This document shows positions 51,808-60,924 of a stretch of 64,000 bases of DNA, one piece after another. Under the pieces are notes generated by a model that saw nothing but the letters and a program-made list of their open reading frames with translations, did no database searches and was not told where the DNA came from. The first letter of the stretch is position 1, and the number at the start of each line of letters is the position of its first letter. Source of the stretch: Mesorhizobium sp. B2-4-15 (GTDB lineage Bacteria; Pseudomonadota; Alphaproteobacteria; Rhizobiales; Rhizobiaceae); NCBI RefSeq assembly GCF_006658505.1, contig NZ_VFUZ01000028.1, forward strand, positions 1 through 64,000, given 5' to 3'. Position numbers and translations under genes: made by a program.

Positions 51808-52597
51808 ATGATCGAGGCACGGAATGTTTCGGTGGCGATTGGGGGCAAACGCATCGTCGGCGGCGTCGATCTCGACGCGCGGCCGGGCGAAGTGGTGGCA
51901 ATCGTCGGCCCCAACGGCTCCCGGCAAGACCACCTTCTTGAGGGCGTTGTCCGGCGAGCTTGCCTATACCGGATGCATCGCCCTCAACGGCCGCGACCTT
52001 TCAGAAATGAAGCCGGTCGAAATTGCCGTCCAGCGCGCGGTGTTGCCGCAGGCAACGACCCTGTCCTTTCCATTCACGGTGCGAGAAGTGGTCAAGCTCG
52101 GACTTGTCGGCGGCCGCTCGGGTGTCTTGCCGGGCGAGGATGCGCGGTTGCCGGAGCGGGCGCTGGCCCGCGTCGATCTCGACGGCTTTGCCGGGCGTTT
52201 CTACCAGGAGCTTTCGGGCGGCGAACAGCAACGCGTCCAGCTTGCGCGCGTGCTGTGCCAGGTCTGGGCGCCGGTGCTCGACGGCAAGCCGCGCTATCTC
52301 TTCCTTGACGAGCCGGTTTCCAGCCTCGACATCAAGCACCAGCTGATCATCATGAACATCGCCCGCGACTTCGCCAGAAGGGGCGGGGGCGTGATCGCCA
52401 TTTTGCATGACCTCAACCTGACAGCCATGTATGCCGATAGGATCTTCGTCATGCATCGCGGCGGATTGGCCGCGAATGGTTCGCCAAAGGATGTGCTGAG
52501 CGATGATCTGATCGAGAAAGTGTTCGATTGCCGGCTAAGGGTCGGCGCTCTGCCGGCCGGCAACATGCCGTTCGTGCTGCCGCAATCGTCGGCTTAG
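51808..52597 (+). pseudogene. hmuV: Haem ABC transporter ATP-binding protein HmuV, frameshifted in Walker A
   Basis: The gene reads correctly from ATG 51808 (MIEARNVSVAIGGKRIVGG) to GPNGS and is then out of frame. Removing one C from the CCC run at 51920-51922 restores GPNGSGKTTFLRALSGEL and the rest of a normal 262-residue HmuV, including LSGGEQQR and FLDEP with the D-loop SSLD. The shift falls inside the ATP-binding loop, so the unshifted products would be inactive. It could be a sequencing error, a real null mutation or slippage correction. All downstream motifs are intact, so decay is recent at most. Confidence 0.85.
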
Positions 52598-52692
52598 GCT
52601 TGGCACGAGGAAAGATTTGCCAAACCCTTCCCACTGGCGGCATCGCGCACCAATGCGTCAATAGATTTGAGCCGCCAAAGCCGCGTTGTGGA

Positions 52693-53154
52693 CTACGCGG
52701 CCGGCGCGCGGCGCTCCAGCATGTCGATGCCGAGCAGGTTGCGCACATTCGGCCGTGCCGCCACGAGATCGGCGATCGTGTAGCGGGCAAGCACGGCGAA
52801 GAAGGCGTTGAGCGCCTCGCGCAGTGCCGAATTCAGCGCGCAGCTGTCGACCAGCGGGCATTCGGCGGCGTCGTTCTCGAAGCATTCTGCCATGGCGAAG
52901 CTTTCCTCGGTGACGCGCACGACGTCGAACAGGCTGATCGCCTCGGCTGCGCGGCCAAGCCGGACGCCGCCATTCCTGCCGCGCACGGTCTCGACAAGGC
53001 CGTTCTCGACCAGCGGCTGCAGGATCTTGAACAGGAAAAGCTCCGACACGGAATAGGCGGCCGCGATCTCTGGAATGCGGCTCAACCGGTCATTGTTGGC
53101 GGCACAATACATCAGGATGCGCATGGCATAGTTGGTTTGGCGCGTTAGCCGCAT
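52693..53154 (-). CDS. rirA: Iron-responsive Rrf2-type regulator RirA
   Basis: A 153-residue Rrf2-family regulator. The winged-helix N-terminus (MRLTRQTNYAMRILMYCA and LFLFKILQPL) and FAMAECFENDAAECPLVDSC match rhizobial RirA. Cys91, Cys99 and Cys105 are the expected iron-sulfur cluster ligands. RirA represses iron uptake genes when iron is sufficient. ATG 53154 has GAGGA upstream; earlier in-frame starts add unrelated residues. Its position beside the haem locus, with a TGA-N9-TCA site nearby, suggests direct control of that locus. Confidence 0.95.
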   Translation of the reverse strand: MRLTRQTNYAMRILMYCAANNDRLSRIPEIAAAYSVSELFLFKILQPLVENGLVETVRGRNGGVRLGRAAEAISLFDVVRVTEESFAMAECFENDAAECPLVDSCALNSALREALNAFFAVLARYTIADLVAARPNVRNLLGIDMLERRAPAA

Positions 53155-53271
53155 CTTGTCCTCGCTAGGCGCTGGCGCAACCCACGCCAGTTTCCAAAAA
53201 CTTCGCCGCGCGGCTTCCATCCGGAATTCGGATTCGCCACGCTGGCCTCGACCCGAATATGGCTTATACCT

Positions 53272-53284
53272 TGGAATAATTCCA
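53272..53284. promoter_or_regulatory. Palindrome TGGAATAATTCCA upstream of rirA, Irr-box-like
   Basis: A perfect 13-base palindrome lies about 120 bp upstream of rirA in an AT-rich patch of the divergent rirA/DUF445 region. It resembles the core of the Irr iron-control element (TTTAGAA-N3-TTCTAAA) with substitutions. A further GAATATTC palindrome lies about 25 bp away. Irr control of rirA is known in some rhizobia; here it is an inference. Confidence 0.4.
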
Positions 53285-53423
53285 GACTGGCATCGTTTGA
53301 TAGATGAATATTCTCGTCAACTTTATGTGCGCGGTGGAGCGAAAAGCTTGGGAAATCGGTCGTCGCGGGCATTTTGGCGGCCGAAGCACTAGATAGGCTG
53401 GGATCGACGAGGAGCGGCTCATC

Positions 53424-54719
53424 ATGTCTCAATCGGCCCAGTCCCTGGCGTCTGTCCGTTTCGACACCGACGCGGCCGCCAAACTCTCCGCGCTGCGGCG
53501 AACCAAATTCATCGCCACGGCCGCGCTGGCGCTTTGCGTGCTGGTGTTTGTGCTGGCCAAATCGTTCCAGGGCACCTATCCATGGCTGGGGTTCGTCGCT
53601 GCATTCGCCGAGGCGGCGACCATCGGCGGCCTCGCCGACTGGTACGCGGTGGTGGCGCTGTTCAGGCGGCCGCTCGGGCTGCCGATCCCGCACACCGCCA
53701 TCATTCCGGAAAACCAGAACCGCATCGCCGACAATCTCGGCCGTTTCATCGAGGTCAACTTCCTGGCGCCGGAGCCGGTGCGGGAAAAGCTGGCCGAGGT
53801 CGACTTTTCGGCGCTGGTCGCCGACTGGCTGGCCGATGCCGAGCGCGCCGCCGGCCTGTCGCGCTTCGTCGTGCGCCTGGTGCCGCAGACGCTTGCCGCC
53901 GTCGAGCAATCCGGGCTGCGCGGCTTCGTCACCAGCCGCATGCTCGAGCAGATCGAAAAGGTGCCGTTGGCGCCACTGGCAGCCGAGCTGTTGTCCGCAC
54001 TCACCGATGACCGCCGCCATCAGAAGCTGTTCGACGAATTCATCAAGGTGATCGGCCGCTTTCTCAACGACGAACAGGCGCTGGCGACGATGCGCGAGAA
54101 GATCCGCGAGGAACTGCCGTCGCTGTTCAACCTGTTCAGGGCCGACGCCTATCTGCTGAAGAAGATCGTCGCCTCGGCGGGCTCCTTGCTCGACGAGGTG
54201 CGGGCCGACCCGAACCATCCGATGCGCGCCGAGTTCGACCGTTTCGCGCAAGGCTTCGTCGAGCGGCTGCGGACGTCGAAGCAGTATGCCAGGCGTGCCG
54301 AGAAGATGAAGCACGATTTCCTCGCCAGACCGGAAGTCAGGGCGCTGGCCGGCGATATGTGGGAGAGCCTCAGCCTGTTCATCGAACAGGACGCCAAGGC
54401 GCCGAATTCGGTGATCCGCGCGCATCTCGCCAACATGTTCGTCGAGGTCGGGCGGCACCTTGCCGGCGATGCGCAGATCCGGGCCGACATGAACCAGGGG
54501 TTCGTCGTGGCGCTGGCCTCCTTCGTCGAGAGCCAGAAGAGCGGCGTTTCGAAATTCATCGCCGACCAGGTCAAGCGCTGGGACCTGGCGCAACTGACGC
54601 GGCTGATCGAGATGAACATCGGCAGGGACCTGCAATATATCAGGTTCAACGGCATGATCATCGGAGGGCTGGCGGGTATCGTGCTCTACACGATCGAGCT
54701 GCTGCTCCCGGTCAATTGA
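53424..54719 (+). CDS. DUF445 family membrane protein (YjiN-like)
   Basis: A 431-residue protein with membrane segments near the N-terminus (FIATAALALCVLVFVLA, then a second hydrophobic stretch ending GGLADWYAVVALFRRPLG) and at the C-terminus (GMIIGGLAGIVLYTIELLL). A long helical, charged region lies between them. The GLADWYAVVALFRRPLGLPIPHTAIIP stretch is diagnostic of DUF445. The function of the family is not established. It is followed by a phasin gene. Confidence 0.9.
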   Translation: MSQSAQSLASVRFDTDAAAKLSALRRTKFIATAALALCVLVFVLAKSFQGTYPWLGFVAAFAEAATIGGLADWYAVVALFRRPLGLPIPHTAIIPENQNRIADNLGRFIEVNFLAPEPVREKLAEVDFSALVADWLADAERAAGLSRFVVRLVPQTLAAVEQSGLRGFVTSRMLEQIEKVPLAPLAAELLSALTDDRRHQKLFDEFIKVIGRFLNDEQALATMREKIREELPSLFNLFRADAYLLKKIVASAGSLLDEVRADPNHPMRAEFDRFAQGFVERLRTSKQYARRAEKMKHDFLARPEVRALAGDMWESLSLFIEQDAKAPNSVIRAHLANMFVEVGRHLAGDAQIRADMNQGFVVALASFVESQKSGVSKFIADQVKRWDLAQLTRLIEMNIGRDLQYIRFNGMIIGGLAGIVLYTIELLLPVN

Positions 54720-54823
54720 TGCGTCTCGCTCGCCAGGCCTGTGTTCGAAATGGACATACGGCAGCCCAGTGCTATTCTCCCGATGAGGGCACCGCATCCG
54801 CGGCAACAGGGGAGAAGACACTC

Positions 54824-55252
54824 ATGGCAAAGCAACCGGAATCTGATTCCTTCATGGACATGTTCGGCAGGTTTGGCCGCGACCTGAAGGTGCCCAATGT
54901 CGATGTCGAGGCGATTCTCGCCCATCACCGCAAGAACCTCGAAGCCTTGGAGAAATCGGCGCGCGCCAGTGCCGCCGGAGCGTCCTCGCTGCTGTCGAGG
55001 CAACGCGAAATGCTGCAGGACACGCTGCGCGAGGTTGCCGACATGGCACAGAGCTACCGGGCGCCGGGGAACCCCCAGGAACTCATGGCCAGGCAGACGG
55101 AGTTCGCCAGGAAATCCTTTGAGGCCGCGCTCAAAAATGCCGGTGAAGTGGCCGAACTGGCCAGGAAATCCGGCACCGAATCGATCGACATCCTGCGCGC
55201 GCGCATCAAGGAGGCGATGGAGGAGATCCGCGCCGGCTACGGGCAGAAGTAG
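54824..55252 (+). CDS. Phasin family protein
   Basis: A 142-residue, strongly helical protein. The order of heptad-like segments (NLEALEKSARASAAGASSLLSRQREMLQDTL and ARQTEFARKSFEAALKNAGEVAELARKSG) is that of the phasin family, which coats polyhydroxyalkanoate granules. ATG 54824 follows GGGGAG. The gene overlaps no real gene; the open frame continuing upstream is out of phase with the DUF445 gene. The nearby MaoC-type hydratase would fit a polyhydroxyalkanoate context. Confidence 0.85.
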   Translation: MAKQPESDSFMDMFGRFGRDLKVPNVDVEAILAHHRKNLEALEKSARASAAGASSLLSRQREMLQDTLREVADMAQSYRAPGNPQELMARQTEFARKSFEAALKNAGEVAELARKSGTESIDILRARIKEAMEEIRAGYGQK

Positions 55253-55506
55253 GCTTCCCTGTCGTTCCGCCTTCGGCCAAGCATGCCGGTTGGCAATTCC
55301 GCAACCTTGCGCATAGTTGCATTGGCGCCACGCCATAGGCTCCCGGCAGCTTTGGACGGTCCGAAAATCCGAATTCGACCTGCCATTGCATGTCAAGGCA
55401 TGGCACGATTCAGCCGGAAATCGGCGGAACGGATTCACGCAGGGCGAATTGACAGAGGCGGTCAGTTCGTGGTCCGGAGGCGCTGCAAGCTATCGGGAAA
55501 GCAGGA

Positions 55507-56004
55507 ATGACTGAAGTACGGCCTAAAACGCCGCCAACCTACGAGCAGTTGAGGACGATGTCCGGGCAGGAGCTCGGCGTCTCGGAATGGACCACGGTCG
55601 ACCAGAACCGTATCAACCAGTTCGCCGAATGCTCCGGCGACCATCAATGGATCCATGTCGATCCCGAACGGGCGCGGCGGCAGAGCCCGTTTCGCACGAC
55701 GATCGCGCATGGCTACCTGACGCTGTCGATCATCGGCGCGCTGGCGCTCGGCATGGGCATCGTGCCGGAGAACACCCAGGCCGCCTTCAACTATGGCTTC
55801 GACAAGGTGCGATTCCTGGCGCCGGTCAAGGTCGGTGCGCGCATCAGGCTGCGCACCACGCTGCTTTCCATGGAAGACAGGGGCCCTGGCCAATACCTGA
55901 TGAAGGCCGCCAACACGGTCGAGATTGAGGGTGAGGAGAAGCCTGCATTGACGGCGGAGACGCTGGTCATGCTCTATGAGCGCCGCAAGCGGGCAGGGGC
56001 CTGA
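55507..56004 (+). CDS. MaoC family dehydratase (R-specific enoyl-CoA hydratase-like)
   Basis: A 165-residue single hot-dog protein with the MaoC hydratase motif FAECSGDHQWIHVDPERA (catalytic Asp and His) followed by SPFRTTIAHG. Members hydrate enoyl-CoA to R-3-hydroxyacyl-CoA and may feed polyhydroxyalkanoate synthesis; some rhizobial members are called NodN-like. It lies 254 bp after a phasin gene with no gene between, and 27 bp from the convergent MFS gene. Confidence 0.88.
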   Translation: MTEVRPKTPPTYEQLRTMSGQELGVSEWTTVDQNRINQFAECSGDHQWIHVDPERARRQSPFRTTIAHGYLTLSIIGALALGMGIVPENTQAAFNYGFDKVRFLAPVKVGARIRLRTTLLSMEDRGPGQYLMKAANTVEIEGEEKPALTAETLVMLYERRKRAGA

Positions 56005-56031
56005 GCAGCGTTCGCCCAAAGCCCCCGCAGG

Positions 56032-57492
56032 TCACGCAATCCCGGGCTGTGGACGGCCGGAAATGCGCAACGATAAGAGCGCGAGCACCAGCGCAACCAG
56101 CGCCATGGCCGTTGCCGTCGCAAAGGTGACCTGCATGCCCCGGGCGGCCGAAGCGGAACTCAGCATGTCCTGACCTGTTCCTTGCCGAGCACCGGCCGAT
56201 GCGACCGCGAATATTGCGCCCATCAAGGATGCGCCGGTGATGAGGCCGAGATTGCGCGACAGGTTGAGCAACCCCGATATGACACCACGCTCGCCGGCAC
56301 CGACACCGCTCATGACAGCCGCGTTGTTGGATGTCTGGAACAGGGCGTAGCCGAAGCAGGTGACGGTGATCGGAACGACATAGCTGGCAATGCCGAGTTT
56401 CGTCATGGCGAGGGATAGAAGGGCTGTACCCGTGGCGAGGCTGATCAGGCCGGCGACCATCATCCTGTAGGCACCAAACCGATCCGAAAGCCGCCCGGCA
56501 AGTAGCGCCGACAGGGTCGAGACGAGCGGCCCGGTCGAAAGCACCACGCCGACCATCGCGGCATCGAGCCCCAGCCCCCGCGACAGATAGAACGGGGCGA
56601 CGACCAGGGTCGCCATCATCACCGTGGCGACGATGAGGCTCATGGCCAGGCTGGCACTGAGCCGCAGATCCCGGAAGCTGGCAAGCTGGACCAGAGGGTT
56701 CTTCACGCTCCTCTGCGCGACAGCGAACAGCACGATGCCGGTCGCGGTGGCAGCCAGCAGGCCGACATTGAGCACGCCGAAATTACCCCGGCCAAGCGTC
56801 ATGGCCATCGCATAGGCGGCCAGCGTCAAGCCCAGCAGGACGGTGCCTGTCGCGTCGAACTTGCCTTGGGCGGCCTGGGCTGCCTTGTTGGCGCCAGGCA
56901 GCGCGCGCCAGGCGAGGACGAAGGTCAGCAGGCCCAACGGAACATTGACGAGGAAGATTGCCCGCCAGCCGAGGCCGGCGATCAGCAAGCCGCCGAGCGA
57001 GGGGCCGAGTGTCGTGCCGATCGCGGACATGGCGCCGAGCAGGCCCATGGCACTACCGGTCCGGTCCTTGCTCACGGTCTCCGCGACGAACGCCAACGTC
57101 AGCGCCATCATCAGCGCCGCGCCAAGTCCCTGCATGGCGCGAGCCGCGATCAGCAGCCAGAGCGTCGGCGCCAGGCCGCAGAGCACCGATGCCGATGTGA
57201 ACAGCGCGATGCCGCCAAGCAGCAACGGCCGACGCCCGAACATATCGGCCAGCCGGCCGGCGCTGACGATCAGCGTGGTGATGGCGAGGAGATAGGCGAG
57301 AACCACCCATTGCACACCCTGGAACGACGCGCCGAACGCCTGCATCAGCGAGGGCAGCCCGACGCTGGCAATGCTGGTTCCCAACGATGGCAGCAAGGTG
57401 GCGAGCGACAGGCTCGCCAGCGCCCAACCGGCGGATTGAATTTTCTGCGAAGCTGGTATCGGCCTCTCCCGATTTTGCTCAGCGACTGCCAT
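56032..57492 (-). CDS. MFS drug efflux transporter (DHA2, 14-segment type)
   Basis: A 486-residue inner-membrane protein with about 14 segments. The motif GRLADMFGRRPLLLGG (motif A) and a later motif C (GLLGAMSAIGTTLGPSLGG) mark the drug:H+ antiporter 2 group. The last part is a second set of eight segments. It is divergent from a LysR regulator, the usual arrangement for a regulated efflux pump. The substrate is unknown. Confidence 0.92.
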   Translation of the reverse strand: MAVAEQNRERPIPASQKIQSAGWALASLSLATLLPSLGTSIASVGLPSLMQAFGASFQGVQWVVLAYLLAITTLIVSAGRLADMFGRRPLLLGGIALFTSASVLCGLAPTLWLLIAARAMQGLGAALMMALTLAFVAETVSKDRTGSAMGLLGAMSAIGTTLGPSLGGLLIAGLGWRAIFLVNVPLGLLTFVLAWRALPGANKAAQAAQGKFDATGTVLLGLTLAAYAMAMTLGRGNFGVLNVGLLAATATGIVLFAVAQRSVKNPLVQLASFRDLRLSASLAMSLIVATVMMATLVVAPFYLSRGLGLDAAMVGVVLSTGPLVSTLSALLAGRLSDRFGAYRMMVAGLISLATGTALLSLAMTKLGIASYVVPITVTCFGYALFQTSNNAAVMSGVGAGERGVISGLLNLSRNLGLITGASLMGAIFAVASAGARQGTGQDMLSSASAARGMQVTFATATAMALVALVLALLSLRISGRPQPGIA

Positions 57493-57576
57493 GGCGATCT
57501 CCTTTCCACTCGCTCCATCCTACCGGAGCAACCGGAGATCTAGCCCTGTCGCTGATATGGCGGAAGGCGCAGCATT

Positions 57577-57617
57577 TGCATCATATTCGTGCATCAGACG
57601 CCACATCATGTTATGCA
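57577..57617. promoter_or_regulatory. Repeated TGCATCA-type sites between the MFS and LysR genes
   Basis: TGCATCA occurs twice in direct orientation (57577-57583 and 57590-57596) with a related TATGCA at 57612-57617, just upstream of the LysR start. LysR regulators commonly bind such sites (T-N11-A type) in the shared region to control the divergent gene. No experimental evidence is available. Confidence 0.3.
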
Positions 57618-57623
57618 CCGCAG

Positions 57624-58514
57624 ATGACATCCCCCGATCTCAATCTGCTCTTCGCACTCGACGCCTTGCTGGCGGAAGGCAGCGTGGCGCGGGCCGCGCG
57701 CCGTCTGCGGCTCAGCCCCTCGGCGATGAGCCGGACGCTGGCGCGGCTGCGCGAGGCGACGGGCGATCCTCTGCTGGTCCGCGCCGGGCGCGGCCTGGTG
57801 GCGACACCGCGCGCGGAGGAGTTGCGGCAACAGGTCGGCCTGGCTGTCCAGGACGCGGAAGCGCTGCTGCGTCCTGCCGAGTTGCTTGATCTCCCGCGCC
57901 TGGACAGGGTCTTCACGCTGCGCACCAATGAGGGCTTTGTCGAGGAGTTCGGGCCGCGTCTTGTCGCCCGCGTCGAGGCCGATGCGCCTGGGGTGCGGCT
58001 GCGTTTCGCGCCGAAGTCCGACAAGGATGCGATGTCGCTGCGCGACGCGGCGATCGACCTGGAAATCGGCGTGGCAGGCGAAACCGGGCCCGAAGTGCGC
58101 ATCCAGGCGCTGTTTCGCGACCGCTTCATCGGTGCGGTTCGAGCAGGCCATCCCCTGGGCGAAAGCACGGTGACGCCCGAGCGCTACGCGGCGGGCCGGC
58201 ATATCAGCGTTTCCCGGCATGGCCGTGAGAAGGGGCCGATCGACGACGCCTTGAGCGCGCTTGGCTTGCAGCGGATGGTCGTGTGCATGGTCTCGGGTTT
58301 CTCGGCGGCGCTTGCCATGGCACGTGCTTCCGACCTGATCGCCAGCGTGCCCGAACGGCATAGCGCCGGCGCGCGCGCCGGGATGCACAGTTTTGCGCTG
58401 CCGGTCGCCACCGTGGAAGTCACCATTTCCATGCTTTGGCACCCGCGCCTGGATGCCGATCCGGCGCAACGCTGGTTGCGCGAGTGCGTGCGGGAGGTCT
58501 GCGCCGGCCGCTGA
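57624..58514 (+). CDS. LysR family transcriptional regulator
   Basis: A 296-residue regulator with a winged helix-turn-helix at the N-terminus (LNLLFALDALLAEGSVARAARRLRLSPSAMSRTL) and a periplasmic-binding-like effector domain. The ATG at 57624 gives the typical length. It is divergent from the DHA2 exporter and probably regulates it. The effector is unknown. Confidence 0.92.
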   Translation: MTSPDLNLLFALDALLAEGSVARAARRLRLSPSAMSRTLARLREATGDPLLVRAGRGLVATPRAEELRQQVGLAVQDAEALLRPAELLDLPRLDRVFTLRTNEGFVEEFGPRLVARVEADAPGVRLRFAPKSDKDAMSLRDAAIDLEIGVAGETGPEVRIQALFRDRFIGAVRAGHPLGESTVTPERYAAGRHISVSRHGREKGPIDDALSALGLQRMVVCMVSGFSAALAMARASDLIASVPERHSAGARAGMHSFALPVATVEVTISMLWHPRLDADPAQRWLRECVREVCAGR

Positions 58515-58531
58515 GCGAATGCGGCGCGGGA

Positions 58532-59935
58532 TCAGTGCGCCATCGCCGTTTCAAGCACCTTGAAAATCCGGTCGTCTCCGCACTGGGCGACGTTAAAGCG
58601 CACGAAACGGCTCGCTGTCTGCGACAGGCTGAACGCATTGCCGGGCGCCAGCACGACATTATCGGCCAAAGCGCGACGGGCGACTTCGGCCGCGGCGACG
58701 CCATCGGGTAGGCCGCACCACAGGAACAGGCCGGCCGGCTGGTCGATCCAAGGCGTGATGCCGATTGCCTTCAGCCGGGCGCCGGTCTCGGCCATTGCGC
58801 GTGCAAGCTTCGCGCGCAGCAAATCCATATGCTTGCGGTAGCTGCCATCCTTCAGCAGCGTCAGGACCAGTTCGGCCGCCAGCCGTCCGCCGCCGAAGGT
58901 CGTGGCAATCTTGAGGTCGGTCAGGCCCTCGATCCAGTCGCGGGGCGCGGCGATGAAACCGCAGCGGACCGACGCCGACAGCGTCTTGGAGAAACTGCCG
59001 ATATGGACGACGCGGCTGAGGCCATCGAACGCTGCCAGCCTCGGGGCAGGGGTGTGTTCGAAATCGGCGAAGATGTCGTCCTCGACGATGGTCAGGTCCG
59101 ACTGGTCGGCGAGCTTCAACAGACGGTGCGCGGTGACCGGCGATAGGATCGCACCGGTCGGATTGTGGATGGCGGAGTTGGTGATGTAGAGGCGCGGCCG
59201 GTGTTCGGCCAACGCCTGCGCGAACAGCTCGATATCCGGTCCTGACGGCGTATAGGAAACGCTGACGACCTTGGCGCGATGGGCGCGCAGCAAAGCGTGG
59301 AAATTGAAATAGCAGGGGTCGTCGACCAGCACCGTGTCGCCAGGTTCGATCAGGAACCGGCACAGGAGATCGATGGACTGCGTGCCCGATTCCGTCAGCA
59401 TGATCTGTTCGGGGGAGGCTTCGATGCCATGCCCGGCCATGCGCCGCGCCAGCAGCTGCCGCAGCGGCGGCAGGCCAAGCGGCGTTCCGTAATCGGCAAG
59501 CGCGATATCTTCGGCACGCGCGACCGTGCGCAGGGCGCGGCGCAAGCCGGCCTGGGGCATCCACGAGGCCGGCAGCCAGCCGCAGCCGGGTTTCAGGGTT
59601 TCGCCGCCGGCATCCAGCGACTGACGCGAGACCCAGAGCGGATCGACGACACGGTCGAGCCGAGGACCGATCTCGGCCAGCGACAACGGCGCCAGCGATC
59701 CGGCGGCGTAGAAGCCGGAGCCTGGCCGCGAGCGGATCGCGCCTTCGGCGGCGAGCCGCTCATAGGCTTCGACGACGGTGGATTTCGACACCTGCATGGA
59801 CTTTGCGAAGGCGCGGATCGAGGGCAGTCGGGCTCCGGGTGTCAGGCTGCGCGCGGCGATCCTCCGACGGATGGTCGCCATGACGCTTTCGACAAGCGTC
59901 GCGCCGCCGTCGAGCCTTGTGGTCAGCTCGTCCAT
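58532..59935 (-). CDS. MocR-type PLP-dependent transcriptional regulator (GntR family)
   Basis: A 467-residue fusion of a GntR winged helix (residues about 12-75, ARLPSIRAFAKSMQVSKSTVVEAYERL) and an aminotransferase fold type I domain. PLP is bound by Lys317 (HIGSFSKTLSAS). MocR regulators use PLP and an amino-compound signal. ATG 59935 has GAGGAG upstream. It is divergent from an EamA transporter gene and most likely controls it, as is common for MocR pairs. Confidence 0.93.
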   Translation of the reverse strand: MDELTTRLDGGATLVESVMATIRRRIAARSLTPGARLPSIRAFAKSMQVSKSTVVEAYERLAAEGAIRSRPGSGFYAAGSLAPLSLAEIGPRLDRVVDPLWVSRQSLDAGGETLKPGCGWLPASWMPQAGLRRALRTVARAEDIALADYGTPLGLPPLRQLLARRMAGHGIEASPEQIMLTESGTQSIDLLCRFLIEPGDTVLVDDPCYFNFHALLRAHRAKVVSVSYTPSGPDIELFAQALAEHRPRLYITNSAIHNPTGAILSPVTAHRLLKLADQSDLTIVEDDIFADFEHTPAPRLAAFDGLSRVVHIGSFSKTLSASVRCGFIAAPRDWIEGLTDLKIATTFGGGRLAAELVLTLLKDGSYRKHMDLLRAKLARAMAETGARLKAIGITPWIDQPAGLFLWCGLPDGVAAAEVARRALADNVVLAPGNAFSLSQTASRFVRFNVAQCGDDRIFKVLETAMAH

Positions 59936-59960
59936 CTGTACTCCTCGTGTGGCCATTACA

Positions 59961-59990
59961 GTTTTGTGGAATTGTACTGCATTGTCTCTG
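59961..59990. promoter_or_regulatory. Direct ATTGT repeats between mocR-like and eamA-like genes
   Basis: Two 10-base direct repeats (ATTGTACTGC and ATTGTCTCTG, 59971-59990) follow a GTTTTGTGGA block of similar phase. MocR regulators typically bind direct repeats in such divergent regions. These are candidate operators for the EamA transporter and for autoregulation. Confidence 0.4.
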
Positions 59991-60040
59991 GTGGCGCCAT
60001 GGGGTGAGCCCGATAGAAGGCCCAACAGAAGGAGCTTTTC

Positions 60041-60904
60041 ATGGACAAGGCTGCGAGCGGCTGGGTGAGCGGTTTCATCGGCGTGTTGATCTTCAGCGGA
60101 TCCTTGCCGGCGACACGCGTGGCGGTGATGGATTTCGATCCGATCTTCCTGACCTCGGCCCGCGCCGCCATAGCCGGCCTGCTCGGTCTGGCGCTTCTGC
60201 TCTTGTTTCGCGAGAAGCGCCCCGAGCGGGGCGACTTGCTGTCCCTGGCGATCATCGCGCTTGGTGTGGTGGTCGGTTTTCCCCTCTTGACCGCGCTGGC
60301 GCTGAAGCACGTCACCTCCGCGCATTCCATCATCTTCGTCGGCCTGCTGCCGCTGGCGACCGCGACCTTTGGCGTGCTGCGCGGCGGCGACCGTCCCCGC
60401 CCGGCCTTCTGGCTGTTTTCATGTCTGGGCAGCGCGCTGGTCGCGGGTTTCGCCCTGATGCAAGGCGTGACCGCTTCACCGGTCGGCGACAGTTTGATGC
60501 TAGCCGCCATCATCGTCTGCGGGCTGGGCTATGCCGAAGGGGCCGCGTTGTCGCGCAGGCTTGGCGGCTGGCAGGTGATCTGCTGGGCGTTGGCGCTGTC
60601 GCTGCCGATCATGCTGCTGCTGATGTTCGCGACGCTGCCACCGTCCTTCGCCGGCGTCGGCCCCAACGCCTGGATTGGTCTCGCCTATGTCTCGCTGTTC
60701 AGCATGCTGATCGGCTTCGTGTTCTGGTATCGCGGCCTGGCGCAAGGCGGCATCGCGGCGGTCGGCCAGTTGCAGCTGCTGCAGCCTTTCTTCGGCCTCG
60801 CGCTGGCGGCGACCCTGCTGCATGAGAAGGTCAGCCCGCTGATGATCGTCGTCACGCTCGGCGTGGTGGCATGTGTGTTCGGGGCGAAGAAATTCGCGCG
60901 GTAG
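60041..60904 (+). CDS. EamA family transporter (DMT superfamily)
   Basis: A 287-residue inner-membrane protein with 10 segments in two EamA repeats (about residues 8-135 and 150-283). The glutamate-containing LQLLQPFFGLALAATLLHEKVS in the second repeat is typical. EamA proteins often export amino acids or metabolites. Control by the divergent MocR regulator is likely, which suggests an amino compound as substrate. Confidence 0.9.
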   Translation: MDKAASGWVSGFIGVLIFSGSLPATRVAVMDFDPIFLTSARAAIAGLLGLALLLLFREKRPERGDLLSLAIIALGVVVGFPLLTALALKHVTSAHSIIFVGLLPLATATFGVLRGGDRPRPAFWLFSCLGSALVAGFALMQGVTASPVGDSLMLAAIIVCGLGYAEGAALSRRLGGWQVICWALALSLPIMLLLMFATLPPSFAGVGPNAWIGLAYVSLFSMLIGFVFWYRGLAQGGIAAVGQLQLLQPFFGLALAATLLHEKVSPLMIVVTLGVVACVFGAKKFAR

Positions 60905-60924
60905 TCGGGAAGAGACTCCCGCAC

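Noticed and set aside
54359-54823. Upstream extension of the phasin open frame into the DUF445 gene
   Set aside because: The extension is out of frame with a well-supported gene, and the ATG at 54824 has a strong ribosome-binding site.
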